Of a stretch of DNA of 64,000 nt, positions 11,704 to 25,400 are shown piece after piece (positions within the stretch are counted from its first letter, which is position 1; each line of letters starts with the position of its first letter). The notes under the pieces are model-generated. The model did no database searches, was not told the origin of the DNA, and worked only from the letters and a program-made list of their open reading frames with translations. The DNA is taken from positions 2,372,996 through 2,436,995 of the forward strand of contig OX393563.1 of assembly GCA_947652115.1 (NCBI GenBank), in the 5' to 3' direction. This DNA is from Blastomussa wellsi (taxonomy: Eukaryota > Cnidaria > Anthozoa > Scleractinia > Plerogyridae). The position numbers and the translations under genes were made by a program.

Positions 11704-14532
11704 ATGGGCTCTAGATTAAGGTACGAGCTTGCTTCATGGTCTTTTAGTAAAAATTAATTGATAATGATCGATAGTTTCTTTTGCTTAGGCCATCTCCAGA
11801 GAGGATTTTTGAGTGCTTTTTGGAAGTCGCTGCCCCAACAGATTGTAAAGGTACTGTCAGATATATGAGTTCTGTACGGAACATCGACTTGAATGAACTC
11901 CTTGCTTTCTGTGGTACTTTGATTTGATAATATCTAGTGCTTTAGCTTAGCGAGCAATGTGTGCAACATACCATAACGCGGATCATTTGGAAGGAAATTG
12001 GTTTATCTTCGGTATATTAAACTGGCGTGATTTATTACAAAATTTGGAGTACGTAGTTGCGTTTCTATATTTTGACCTTTCTTGTCTTTTATGACCTCGA
12101 GTAAGTTTAGCTCCTGGGAAAATTCTCTACCCAGCCCGTCTAAATTGTCCGTGCAAAGTTCTGCATGTGGGATTCAGTAAGATGCATACATACAAATTTA
12201 GCTATTCTTTACAGCATGTTTACAGAAATGAATCAAACAAAAACGACCGTCACATTAAACAACTTAACTTAGTTCCTCTTTGCTCAAAAATATTAATTTG
12301 GGCATCAAATGTACAATAATGTAAGCTTAAACTAATATCTGTAAATGTTGTTTTCTCTGAATCTTGGTTTTTGTGTTGGGTTAATTCTCAGTGGTTCCAC
12401 ATCATTCAGTGATTAAACGTTCTAAACACTTGCTTTATTTCCTTGTGTCGTATTATAAGCTTATTTAGAATATAGCCATGTATGCTCACCATGCAATCTT
12501 AGCGGGCTTTAGTTTTAATAGGACATGGGCAAAAACTATAGAAGCCCGGTATCCCGGATGTAGTTTATGTTGCGTTTCAAATTGAAAAAATGGTGGCGAC
12601 AAGTTGTCTTTTTATTTCCTTTATTATGGCTGCTAAAACAAATATTAATGGAATAAGTCCAGGTGACTAGGGAGACGAAAACGTGGGCGAGCTATTGAGC
12701 AGGGAGTGCCAGAAATACGAACCATGAGGCCGTCCGCGCGTGTAAATTCGGTGATTTTTAAGGATATTTTTAATGCTATATTCTAAACCAGCTATAAGAT
12801 GGGTTTCCCAATGTCCTATGAGAAAAAAATGTCCTTTTGAGGAGCAGCTGAATGGCTAACGGCTCGGGCATCCACTAGCAGCTTTTCTAGGCCGCAAGCA
12901 GGCATTATTTTCTTATAGAACATGGATACCTATCTTCTAGTAGGTAAATAAATTTTCTGCACTTTTTTGTTAGTTAGTTTTGCATTTAGTAACATATTTT
13001 CTTTGGAAAAGTGTTACATGTCATGTGTTTGTGATGTTTTAGTTTCGTGCATGTATTTTTAAGAAATATTTTATAAAAACAATAGAGGACTTTTTCCGTT
13101 ATTGCATAGCCTCATCTAAACACTCGGGCGGTTTTGGAGAAAAATTCTCAAAAGTTATGCAAACCCAATGACAACTGTGTCTCTGGTTTGTCTCTCCCAA
13201 ACCCCCTCGTATTTCGATGACTCCCATTGTGGTAATGTAAACATGGAAAGTGTCCTCTATTGCTTAAACAATCCATTCACTTTTTATGGCACACGTGAGT
13301 GGACTAAAAATGCCATGTGATGCTGGTAAAATTGGGGAATATCCAAGAATATATCCCAAGCAATATTTCCCAGGTTTTTTATTTTAAGATTTATGTTCGC
13401 ACGTTTAGTTTTCATCCCAAGTAAAGTGTTCGTTTGAAAAGAACTGAACAATTAAGCAGAACACCATAAAAATATTTTGAACACCCACAGAAATGTGTAG
13501 GTGTTAAATAGTTTTCAGAAAAGGTCTCCATAATTGGCGGCCTAATTGAAGAATATTTCAAGGATAATAAACACAATAGTCTCTGATATTTGGATATTTG
13601 TCCTTGGGCATTCTCTGTTTCTCGAAGCTCGCTGCTTTCCTAAAGCTTCATTCTTGGAAAACTGTTCACATCTCGGAACAGATGATGTCCGTGGACAAAT
13701 ATCCAATGATATTTCCGTACCTAATGGAGGCTATTGTTGTGATAATTATGTGTGACATAATCATTATTAATAAACATAACTAGTGTTGACGTAAAGTATA
13801 TGAAATATTTCATAACTAATAATTCATTACTAGTGTTGTTGTTAAAGGATTGTTATAATTTGTAATTATGAAATGTCAAAAAATTATAATATCCATTTGA
13901 TGCTGTTAATTGCTGTTCCACAAGGGTGATCATAGTCTTTAAATTATTTATAATGTCTTTGTAATTCCACTGAGTTGTTAATCTGTTGAACTGTTTTCAG
14001 GCCCAGAAACAAAGTTTATTCATCCTACAGACTTTGATGAAAAAGTAAGTATTCATTACAAATATAATTATGTGTTTTTAATCTAGGTAAAGGTAAAGGT
14101 AAGTCTGCAGTCGGGCCTAGTGACCCATCAGGCCGGAGCTTATCCCGGTTTCTGTAGCATGAAGCGACAGAGAGTATTTCTACTCCCTCCTGGATGGGAT
14201 GCTAGTCCATCGCAGGGTTACCCCCCAGCAGTAAATTCGCCGGTACCCATTTATACACCTGGGTGAAGAGAGGCACTGTGAGAGTAAAGTGTCTTGCCCA
14301 AGAACACAACGCAGTGGCCCGGCCAGGACTCGAACCCGGACCGTCCGATCCAGAGTCCAGCGCACTAACCATTAGGCCACTGCGCCTCCCACTTTTTAAT
14401 CTAGAATGATCCAAAATTCAAATTTGTTTTTAAATTTTCATACAGAAGTCCTTTTCCATGCCTGGGAAGTACATGTATGTGTAAATCTCCATGCTTTTCA
14501 CACAAACACTTGTTAAAATCTCTGCTCTTATA

Positions 14533-14568
<36 letters not shown>

Positions 14569-17500
14569 TAAGAGTCTTTATTCATAGTTTGGTAGTCACA
14601 ACATACGTGTGGCTTTACAATGCAATCTTACTAATTAATTTAAGATCAAGTACAATTAAATAAAATTAAAAAGACACCTATTAATAAAAGATCTCTTCTT
14701 AAAGCGTTCAGTTTTAACAGCAGGTAAAATAAAATAATGTCCTCTGTTTCGCAAAAATCTCTGTTTCTTAGGGGGTAATAGTTGGTAAAGGGGATGAGAA
14801 GGAGCATCCACAATAGTATTCCATAGTTTACAGTCTCAATTTCAGATAACTTCAGCCATTACATACAGGTTGTTGGTGTATCCGAATCTAAACACTCGCT
14901 TAAAAAACTTGTCTAGTATGCAATCCAGGTATTTACCTTGATATGTCGCTCCCCAAACCTCAATTCCATATAAAAACAGGGACATAATTAAAAGACAAAA
15001 TTAGACTAAATTATACATGTACAATGTTCATAGACTATTACTGAAAGTGAGCAATGGTCTTTGTGAGCATTTTGGCATGCATACAAGCACAGCACTTTCT
15101 TTGTGAGAGCATTTTAAAAATGCACGTAAGCCTTGTGAGGAACAAGTACTTTGCAACAAAGCACCTCTGCTAAAATATGAACATGCATTTAATCGCTTGT
15201 AAATTATGTATGCATGAGAACTTAAATCAAAATGAGGAGTCTGACATTGAGGAGACAATAAATTGTAGCTTAACCTTCAAGCAGGCAGCCCTCTTGGGAG
15301 CCTGCGAGCAGGTTAGCTGTAAACACCACTAGCAATGACAGTGGGTTTCTATCAAAAAGTCGTCATATCTTTAACATAATTTTTGTCTTTCAGGAAGCAT
15401 TGAAAGCAATTCCTCAATTTTGTTATCCTTGTGTTACAAGCTCGTAAGTAAACTTTGCATGTTACATTATTTTCTTTACTGTTTATCTGTAGTTGATCCC
15501 AATTCAAGTACCTTAAAGTTTACACAGAATATTAATTTAATAGTTGATTCTCTTACAGGGAAGCTGTCCAGCATTACACTTTTGTTCTCACTGATATTGA
15601 AGGGAAATACAGATTTGGTTTTTGTCGTTATTCTCCTGAAGTCAAGACTTGCCTCTGTATTTTAAGGTACAGCGTATTATTAAAATTGTTCATGATAGAA
15701 TAATTCATAATTCATGATTACAGCTTCTTGTTTTGTTAATCATACAGTGTTCATCCCACTTGCCAAACTACATATCTAATGATATTTACTTACCAGTAAC
15801 TTGTATATCATTGTATTATTCTTGTTTTCAGCTATTTGCCATGGTTTAAGATTTTTTATGAGCTTTTGAACAGGATTTCAGACTTAAAGAGGGCAAATGA
15901 GGTGAATAATCTTATTTTAGATTATTTTGTGTGTATATAATTTTTAGGGAGCATACTATGTGTTTCCATTTTGATAGTTGACTTGGGGCCTCACCTCTAA
16001 CCTGCGATCAGGCGTCTTTTTTTAAAGAAGAGGAAAAAAAGTTATGCCTGATATATTTATTGAACCGGTCACCATCCGCCCCCTAAGTTGGCTGTCAAAT
16101 CACTGTTTGTAGTTGGCGTTAATTTCATGACTCGGATTTCCAACAGGCGCAAAAAAATGTTGTTAATAATTCGTTGGACATGCAATGACTACATTAAAAC
16201 TTAGCTGCGTTAAAGTGAAAATTTGTTTGGAAGAAGGTTGAACTGGTGTTCGCAAGTTATTTCCATAACAAATTATTTCTATAATAACATTCGAGTGGGC
16301 TTACAACCCAGACGATTAATGAATTGTTAGCCATCATTGCTTTCACTTGGTAAACAATTTGTCTATAAAAGTAACCGCCTTTGTAATTATTTGAAAAACC
16401 TGTTGGGCTAAACACCAACCAAACGTCTTCACATAAACAAGTTACACTTATTTTAAGCATTTAAAAACGCTCTCTATGCTCGGCTTTAAGTGCTTTAGAT
16501 AATTATACTGTAAATTCGTCAGGGTCAGGTAGTGTTTCAGCTAAATCATTTGAACTTGTGCTTCCTGTAAACATTCTTCCTGTCGACTGGAAGTGTTATT
16601 TACACAAGACAGCCAATGAGAACACATCCATTTCATAAGCATATTTGTTCTAAAATTATGTACCAAAATTATTTACACCTTATTGCAAGCTTTTGTGTTA
16701 CTGCTTCAAATATTTTTTCAAGAGAAATCTTTTTTAACAACACCAAACGTCGAAAACAAATTTTGAAGTTCCACTGATTTCCACTGAAGCGCTTAAAAGA
16801 TGTGAGATTTTGCCTTTAGCTTGCGAACTTTGAAATTCATTTCTCAGGCTTTGATAAGAAATTGTTGTACCAAAATTATTTACACCTTACTGCTTCAGAA
16901 ATCTTATCAAAAGAAATCGTTCTAATAACGCCAAACATTGAAAACAAATTTCAAAGCCTTTCACTAATTCCCCTGAATCGCTTAAAGACAATTTTACAAA
17001 ATGGCTGCACGTAAGATTTGGCCTATAGCTTGTGATCTTTAAAATTCATTTTCTCGGGCTCTGATAAGAAATTGTTGTCAGTGTTATCACTGATAAGTAC
17101 TTACATCTCTACCTTTTATTAAGGGTAGAAAATAACGTAATATGATTTAAATTATTCTGGTACACAATTTTTGTCGGTTCCCTGATATAAGAAATACATT
17201 TTCTCAGTCTCTCTTCAGTTAATAGAGTATAAATTATTTGGGTTTCACTGTGTTGTAAGTCTATACAGTACCATGTATTTTGTTTAAGAGTGATGTTCAT
17301 ATACAAACCGCGGCGAAACCTGAATAAATGCCATGGAGGGGAGGGTGTGGGGAGCAACTTGTGATTTCATATAATTGCAAGGAGTATTTGTTAGAAACTA
17401 AGTGTAATTTTGTTGTGTATAATTGCTGTTCTCCTGTAAAGCTCAGTCTATGATCAATGTACTGTAAAGTAATTTTTCTCTTCATGGTTATACATTAATT

Positions 17501-20500
17501 GTAGATTAATGCAGTTCTCCCTATACTGAATCACCTATTAAGCCAACCACCTCCAGACTCAGGGTTTTTAAAAGTCACAGTAGATGAAGGCAAAAAGGTA
17601 AGTAAGGGCAGTATATTCAAGAGCTTTCATTGGGTTAGCTATCGTGGTATATTAACCTCTTAACTAATCGAGTGTGAGGGCTGTATTGGGAAATATTGGC
17701 CTGAGGTCCGTACAAAAACGACTGAGGGCTAATATTCCCCAGTACGGCTTGAGCAAGCTAGGTTAGTAAGTAGTTTATTATATGGCACTCGGGTCGTGCA
17801 TGCTTGTTAAAAATGACTTTCAGTGACTTGAATTCAGAGGTCTTCAGCCGTAACTTGTTTTGATGCCGCAAACAGCTCAGAAAGAACAAGCTACCATGAT
17901 TTTAATTTTTTTTTAATTTGAGTATTATATACATTTTCTTCCCACAGTTCTGATTGCAACTTTAAATTATCTAACTTAAGAAAAAAATATATGCGGTTTA
18001 CATGTAGGACCATTTCTACAGAAATGGAATGTATGGCAAAATCCCGACCAAGAAAGAACCAATCACAACGCTCGGATTTTCCTTGCCATATAATAAGAAC
18101 TAATATACCATGCTCTAAAAATGATTATGGTAAGCGTTCACGTCAATGAGAACAGCCGAGGAGCTCAAATATAGCAAATTTTTGTGAGTTTTCAATAAAA
18201 CAATTATTCCACTTTTGCTTGTTGGATATGAGATGGTTATAGCCAACTCAGTGCTGTACGCCTCACTGGGTATCTGCCATCTCATAACCAACAAGTGCTC
18301 ATGGAATTATGTTAATTAGTAACCTAGGCTATCAGCGATGTTAAACATGTTCCTAGTGCTGTATACAGCTGTCCCGTGGTTGGAAAATGTAGCCTGTAAA
18401 TAGGCTCTCCATTGGGGGATTTTGCAAAAAGAAATTAGTGAGGCAAGTGGAAATTGTTTTTCCTCCCAAAGCCCCAATCAGGAACCTGTTCACAGGCTAG
18501 GAAAATGCAAAACATGTTTTTGTTTTATTTTTTAGGAATTTTCCTTTGTTGTACCAGACACTACAAAGCTTCCCACTATACCAGATGATGTGAGTAAAAT
18601 AACAGTCAATAATATTTAGTGTTATGTTATGTTATGTTTTATCTGAAACCAGGAGATAATATGTTGTAAGGATCTTAAAGCTCCTTGACTATTCTGTTTA
18701 GTAATTTGTTTTTGTAACAAATTAATTTTGCCTCGTAAAATATAGGACAATTTCTTTGGTCAAAATGGCTGGATTTTTTTTCTTATTTTTTGTCGTGAAA
18801 TCGTTTGGACTGTGGTAGTGTCTTGGTCCATAAACACACAAAAAAGACCTGAGCAAATATCCTGCTGTCTTGACCTCATGCTTGCTCATTAATAACCAAT
18901 ATGTAATGATTAAACAAACGTTTGATTGACAAAAACAACATGTATGTCTACTCTGTTTAAAGTCACTGGAAGTGTGGAAGTCAGATTTGTTTCTTCTGGA
19001 GTTGTTTTTGATCTGTTGTATACCATTATTAAAAAATAAAAATAGATATTGGGAAAAATTATAACTGAAGAAGCTATTATCAAGGCTTGGTATTGTACCA
19101 CTGATTGATAATAATAATAATAATATTCACTATTTCCATCATGTAGAGGAACCTAACTGATTACTTTGCTGCTGTGGAGCCTCCAAATATGATTTTTATT
19201 TTTGCCAGGTAAGATTATTCACAATGCACTACAATGTGCCATGTGTGGCAAATTTAAAAGATAGTTCAGTAACATGGCTGCTAACTGAACAAAACCTCTT
19301 TTTCTCATGCCTGACATCTGAGAGGCAAAGTGACTAGTTGGGTGACTGTTGGTGATGATGGTGTGTCAGTATCTTATTCTACAGTATGTCTATAATGAGA
19401 ATCTAATTCATTGTACCGGGTAGGAAAAGGTCTGCGTAGTGGCTAGTAGCAACTTGGAGCAGTTCCACTCCCCCTTCCTGGGTTGGATGCTTGTCCATCA
19501 TCACAGGGCATTAAATTTGTTGCTTCCCATTTATACACCTGGGCAAGGGGGCGCAATGAGTAAGAATATCTCTTGCCCAGGAACACAAAGCAGTGCCCCA
19601 CTAGAGGCCCAAACACAGCCTGTAAACTAATTATATATAACCTTTAGGCCATAGTACCTACTTCTCTGTACTTGTGTGATATGATAATGTCAACGCTTCA
19701 CACTATTCTGTTTTTCAGTATGTTCTTTGAAAGGAGAATAATAGTGACATCAAAGAAGTTAAACTTGGTAAGTTCACTTTTAGAAAATATGGAAAGTCAA
19801 ATTAATGGCAGTGATTTTGTGTGCAGGATTTTGATTTATGAGCTGGTAACTGTATTATTTTCATGATTGAGGGAAAAAACTGTTATCTGTAATTTTCAGT
19901 TTTCATTTGAATGTATCATATATTTTTGTTCCAGCTGACTGCATGTACGTATGGAGCAGCATCTTTGTTGTACCCAATGCACTGGTAATTTTGAATTAGT
20001 TCCTTTAACTTCTTTATTGGAATCTTTCATTTTATGGTAGCTGAAAAATCAAGCCATGAATAAATGTTTTCATTGGTACTAAGGGAAAAAAGAAGTGAAA
20101 AAAATTTTTTGACTAATACATGTACAATTTACATAAAGGGCAACATGACAAGTCTTTCTCATGTATGATTTTATTTTCCATGAACCGTGAAACTCAAAAA
20201 TTAATCACTGTGATTTGTGATTTGCGTTTTTAGTGGCCATGAACTGTGCTTATGACCCCCCCTTCTTTACGGCCCCTCATTGGACCAAAAAGAGGCCCTT
20301 GAAATTTCAAATTAGGATCCTGGAAAGTCCTTGAAAAGTCCTTAAATTTTAGGCCTGAAAAAGTATACAAACCCTGTCAACGTTTAATTCAACCTTCGAA
20401 CAATCCGACCCTGTAGTATTTCCAATAGTTTTTAGATGAAGTTAGCTATTTGGTTCTGGTGTCAATGTCTTCGATTTTACAGCAATTAACGTATCTGTGC

Positions 20501-22441
20501 AATGGAAGAACTTACTTGTGTTATTATATCATGGATCGCTTAAATACCACATAAATTTTGTTAATGTTTACGAAGCTGATGAATAATGAGTTGCTTAATT
20601 ATTTGTTTGTCATTGTTAGGCAGCACATGTTTGTTCCCATTGTTCCGCCTCACCTCTTAGATTACTGCTGGTAAGTAAAGTTATCCTTGTCAGCTATTTT
20701 TGCCACAGTTCAACATTTTGTATTCCACTGCATTGTAAAGTGATCCAATTACTGCATGGTAACTAGTCATCAAAAGAAAATGTAAATTATCATTTAAGCA
20801 AAGTCTTGCCATCTGGAGTTCTAATTTTTGTGGAATTCTCCATTTGTGGTTTTGTTTCTATTTTAACTGCTCAAAATAACATTTGTACATGTATATTTTG
20901 TTTTCTGAATAGTGCTCCAATGCCTTTTTTAGTGGGAGTGCATGCATCGTTAATGCCGGTAGGTACTAACCTACAGTTATTTATTTCAATGTCATGCTAC
21001 AACTTTACATAAGATGAGCGTAACTTCAGCTTCTGTGAATAGCAATTTATTGTCCACTCTGATCACAAGCCTCTCGAGAGTATCCACTTAATGCACCTGG
21101 TCACCGCACCACCGCATCTTCAACAGATGCTTTTGCCGGTACCCATTTGAGCTACCAACCAGGCAATTGATGGAGATTTGTCCACTGTACATAATTGTGC
21201 ATTATAGATGTTGCAAGACCCAAGTTGAAAATGTCAATTCTCCTTTTTAATTTGCATACATATCTTTTATGTTATTTCTGAGGATTTGGATGTGCATCAA
21301 CACATTTTTCTAGGTAAAGTTTCTCTGTTCGTGCCAGCCATCTGTTTGGCAACTGTTATCTGTTGTTTGGTTGACGGTTTTTCTGCCATTGTGTGTGTTT
21401 AGAAAGTACGTCAAATGCCACTTGATGAAGTCGTAATTTTTGATGCTGATACCAATGTAGTGGAGAGTCCATTTGATGATGTGTCGCAGCTGCCACCTGA
21501 GGCTGTAAGTTGATGAAGCCATTAGCCACTTTTAGTGTTAATAGTAAGGTAAAGGTAAACCGGCTAAACAGCCCACCATGCCGAAGCTTATCCCAGTTTC
21601 TCTAGCATGAACCCTTTCACTCCCCGACCCAGAATCAGACTTTAACTTTAAGGGACACTGTCACGATGTATTTGTTATAAATTCACAAAATGGGCCCTAA
21701 ATTTATTTAGATATAAGAACTTAATTAGATCTGACTAAATGATTACAGATGATGATGAAAGCAACATTTTTGCAAAATTTCAATGATTTTCGAACCAAAC
21801 TCGAACCTTTGAAAAACTGACATCTTGGCGCTTTTTCAAAAATCCATATAACAATCTGTTCCCATCTCTTCCTAAAGGGTTCTAATCGTTTGTTGAGTAC
21901 TGCTCTACAAACTAAAACCATTATTGTTTAGCTTCCAAAGATTGATGTATGTTTTTGAGATTTCCAAAATCATGCTAAAAATGTTGATAATGTCCCTTTA
22001 ATAAATCTGGTTGTAATTTTTGCATCTGTGGATGAAACTCTTACACTACAAATTTAAGCTATTCAGTACTTTCATGAAGTCTTGCTTGTTTTGTCAGTTT
22101 TGCATTCAAGACACTGTCCAATTTTCCTCGTGTCTCAAGTTTGTCTTAGCACTCGTTGCAGTCAAAGTAAGAGGCTAGTCAATCACAGTTATCCCCACAG
22201 CATTCAATTTGCCAGTATCCATTTTAAACACGATATTAGGCTGATAATTGTTTATGTTTATATTAATCATACAGATTTATTGTTGCTTTGCATTTTAGGT
22301 ATACACTCTCAAAAGCACTCTTAAGAGACCTGTTTATCCCATTGATGACAATGTTTCCAGAGCATTTTTATGCGCTATGGTGTCACTTATAGGAGGATAC
22401 AGGGATGCTTTGCGACTCAAACCCGTAAGTACAATTAACAA

Positions 22442-22473
<32 letters not shown>

Positions 22474-25400
22474 GTAGATAGCCAACTCATATCCAACAAG
22501 CGTGAGTGGAATAATTGTTTTATTAAAAACGCCCCGAAAACATTGCACAAACATTGCGAAAAATACATTGTTTAGCGCGTACAGCTACCATATTTGTAGG
22601 TCAATGGTATATGAGCTGATATACCATTGCCTCTAAACCAATCACAACTCAGGAAATGCTATACCATAGCTAGTTTTAAATAATAAAAATTATACTTGTT
22701 AGTAATGTGCCATATACTTGTTATACTTGTAGGGTGAGAAGATCTTCTTTGATAGAGACGCGTAAGTATTTGAGGGAACCTTACTGAAGTGCAGTGTACT
22801 GACGTACAGTAGCTACCCTACCCCCTCCCCTCCCGAATGTAGCCATCCACCCCCAGTCCCCAAGAGGACGAAAAAATTTCACGGCTGTTAGCAACGGCAA
22901 ATTGACTGGTTTTTTTTGTGAGAAACTATGGAAATTACAATTGAAACAGTTGAAAACGGTGTGACATTTATTTTGAATGGCCTGGGCCCAGTTGTTCGAT
23001 GGCCGATTAGCGCTAACCCAGGGTTAAATTTTAATTCGGGTTTCTTTTTCTTTTGTTCAAATGTATTTTCTCCGATAATTTTCGCTTTTCTTTTTAGAGC
23101 ATCCAATCATCAAAATGTAGACAAACAGAGTTAACATGCATTTGCTTTCATTTCTGAATTAAAAATTCTCACTAACCCTGGGTTATCTTAATCTGGCCTT
23201 GAACAACCCGGCCCTGTATTCTAAAGGCTATATTCTCTGTTTTGTTGTAATATGAGCTCTTTCTCAAGAGATTTATCCTTTTCATCTTCTTTATACTGAC
23301 ATTTATTTTATTAAGGTGGATTGGGCCACATATGACACACATGATCGACATTGTTTGAGTTTAAATGTTATTTCTGTTGTTGTTATTGTAGATTTATTCA
23401 GTCGAAATCAAACAGTTCAAGACAACTGTTAGAGTTCATTCTTCAGTTACAGATCTTTGAGCAGGTAATTCATGCTTCATTCATCATCCATATGTTCTTA
23501 GTTTTCAACTTGTATCGTTGTATTTCTGACATTCAGTGGAGTGCGAGTGCAACTTATCACCAAAAAGTGCACAAAGGTACATTCCATAAAGCAATGAGCA
23601 TTTACCCAAGATAAATTTACTACTTCATTTCACTACACGCTGTTTCAGAGCTGCCATTTTGTTAGAACAAATTGAAACCCTTGATCACCTTAAAAACGGT
23701 GCTGTTACTAGACGTAGGATTAAGCTAAATAGTTGGATCTGTTAGAACAAAGTAGGTTAGGGAAAAAGTTTTCGTTTTCGTTACTATTCACAGTTTATAA
23801 CGGAAAGGCTGGACATGTTAAATGACGGAAGAGGATTTAATGACGCTTTTGAAGAACAAATCGGTCTGCAGGCTGAAAGTAAGTACCTATTAATAAAAAC
23901 CAACGATCTTTTGAAATGAACAATCTGTCAAGAATATCAACGTCATAGGAACTGAATAAAGTTGACCCGTTCATACCTTTCTTAGTTTTCGTTTTCTCTT
24001 GAATAGGACGTCCGGTCGTTTTTTTTCAGGTTTGGTCCTTAAAATAGGGTATCAAATTCCGTTTTCTTTAGCCTTAAATAGGGTCAGGGTTTACGAACCT
24101 TAGTCCCGGCACACACCAATCGGAAAATTAGGGTAGTTCCTCCTGAGAATGCACTCTGTCAAATGTATAATTTCTTTTCATTTTTCTCCTGTGTAGATAA
24201 AAGCAGCTGGAAGATGCAGTATCAGCTTTGGATGAAAGAGACTGTGGTGAGAATTTTATTTAAAACTATAATTTATACACAATGATCGTGAAACACGGTA
24301 TTTACAGAGTAGTTTTCAGTAAGTGATCAAAGCTGTTGGAGGTCGTTGTCACCACATTTCGAGTCATTTTTTTGCAGCGAACCAAATTACCCTTAAAATT
24401 TAGTGAAACCTAAAAATAATAGTTTACCAAGGAAGAAAACATCAAAGAAGTGATGCTAAACCAAACAGGAACAAGGATGATTAAAGATGGAGAAGACTGA
24501 GATGGATTACAAATGTCGAATTTGAAAAATTTGGCTAAATTGTTCAAGATGCACAACAAGCAAAATGAATCGTGACTTGGTCACTCGCGTTTTCCCGCGC
24601 TTGGCGCCAGTCACGTGTTTTTGCCCTGAGTTTCCATTGGTTACTTGTGTTTCTTATGTTCGCTTTGATTGGCCATTGCGATCTTGCTTTGGTTTTGGTT
24701 GTACGATACACAAAGCAAATCCACTTGATGCCATTTTTAGCCTACAAACAGTGTTAATTTAAAAGACCACAAGGCAACAAGTCGCTGCAATAGTTCGCCT
24801 CGTTTGCCGAACATGGTGAACTTTTGCCCGCTGTGATCATTTGCATGAAGCAAAGCCAGGTCTTGTCTTGGACACAGCACACACGTAGCGACTTGTCGCA
24901 GAGACCTCAGTGTCGCTGCCATATGCCACCAAGAGTTTTCCGGCCTTAACATAACCAACATCCAGCGTTGATAAGCTCATATTTATTGAAAATAAATTGA
25001 TCGTACTTGCTTTTTGTCTTGTATGTTTTATTTGCAGAAATCCGGTGGAGCATTCCTTGACAAGGTAAGACAATAAACGTTTAGTGTATCACGAGATATT
25101 TTGAAATAATTCTATCTTACCATTCGTAACTACTGAAATTTTTACCAGGATAATCATGCGTGGCAATTTCTCAGCGCGTTTCTTACGCGTGGGTGTCGCG
25201 CATGCGTTGATATCGACTGTTTTGCGTGCAGTAATCTTCTAAATTCATGTGTTTATTCGCGAGCCAAAGGGAACCTGAACGTTCTGTACAAGTTGTTGTT
25301 GCTAAGCTTATGGGTCAAAGAATAAAAAAAATCTGATTGTAATACATTCAATAATTTTAATAATTGCGATAATTATGATAAATTTTTGATTTTTCTGCAG

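Noticed and set aside
14202..14414. Minus-strand open frame of 70 codons in DENND1 intron 3
   Set aside because: It is a chance frame across the full-length SINE.
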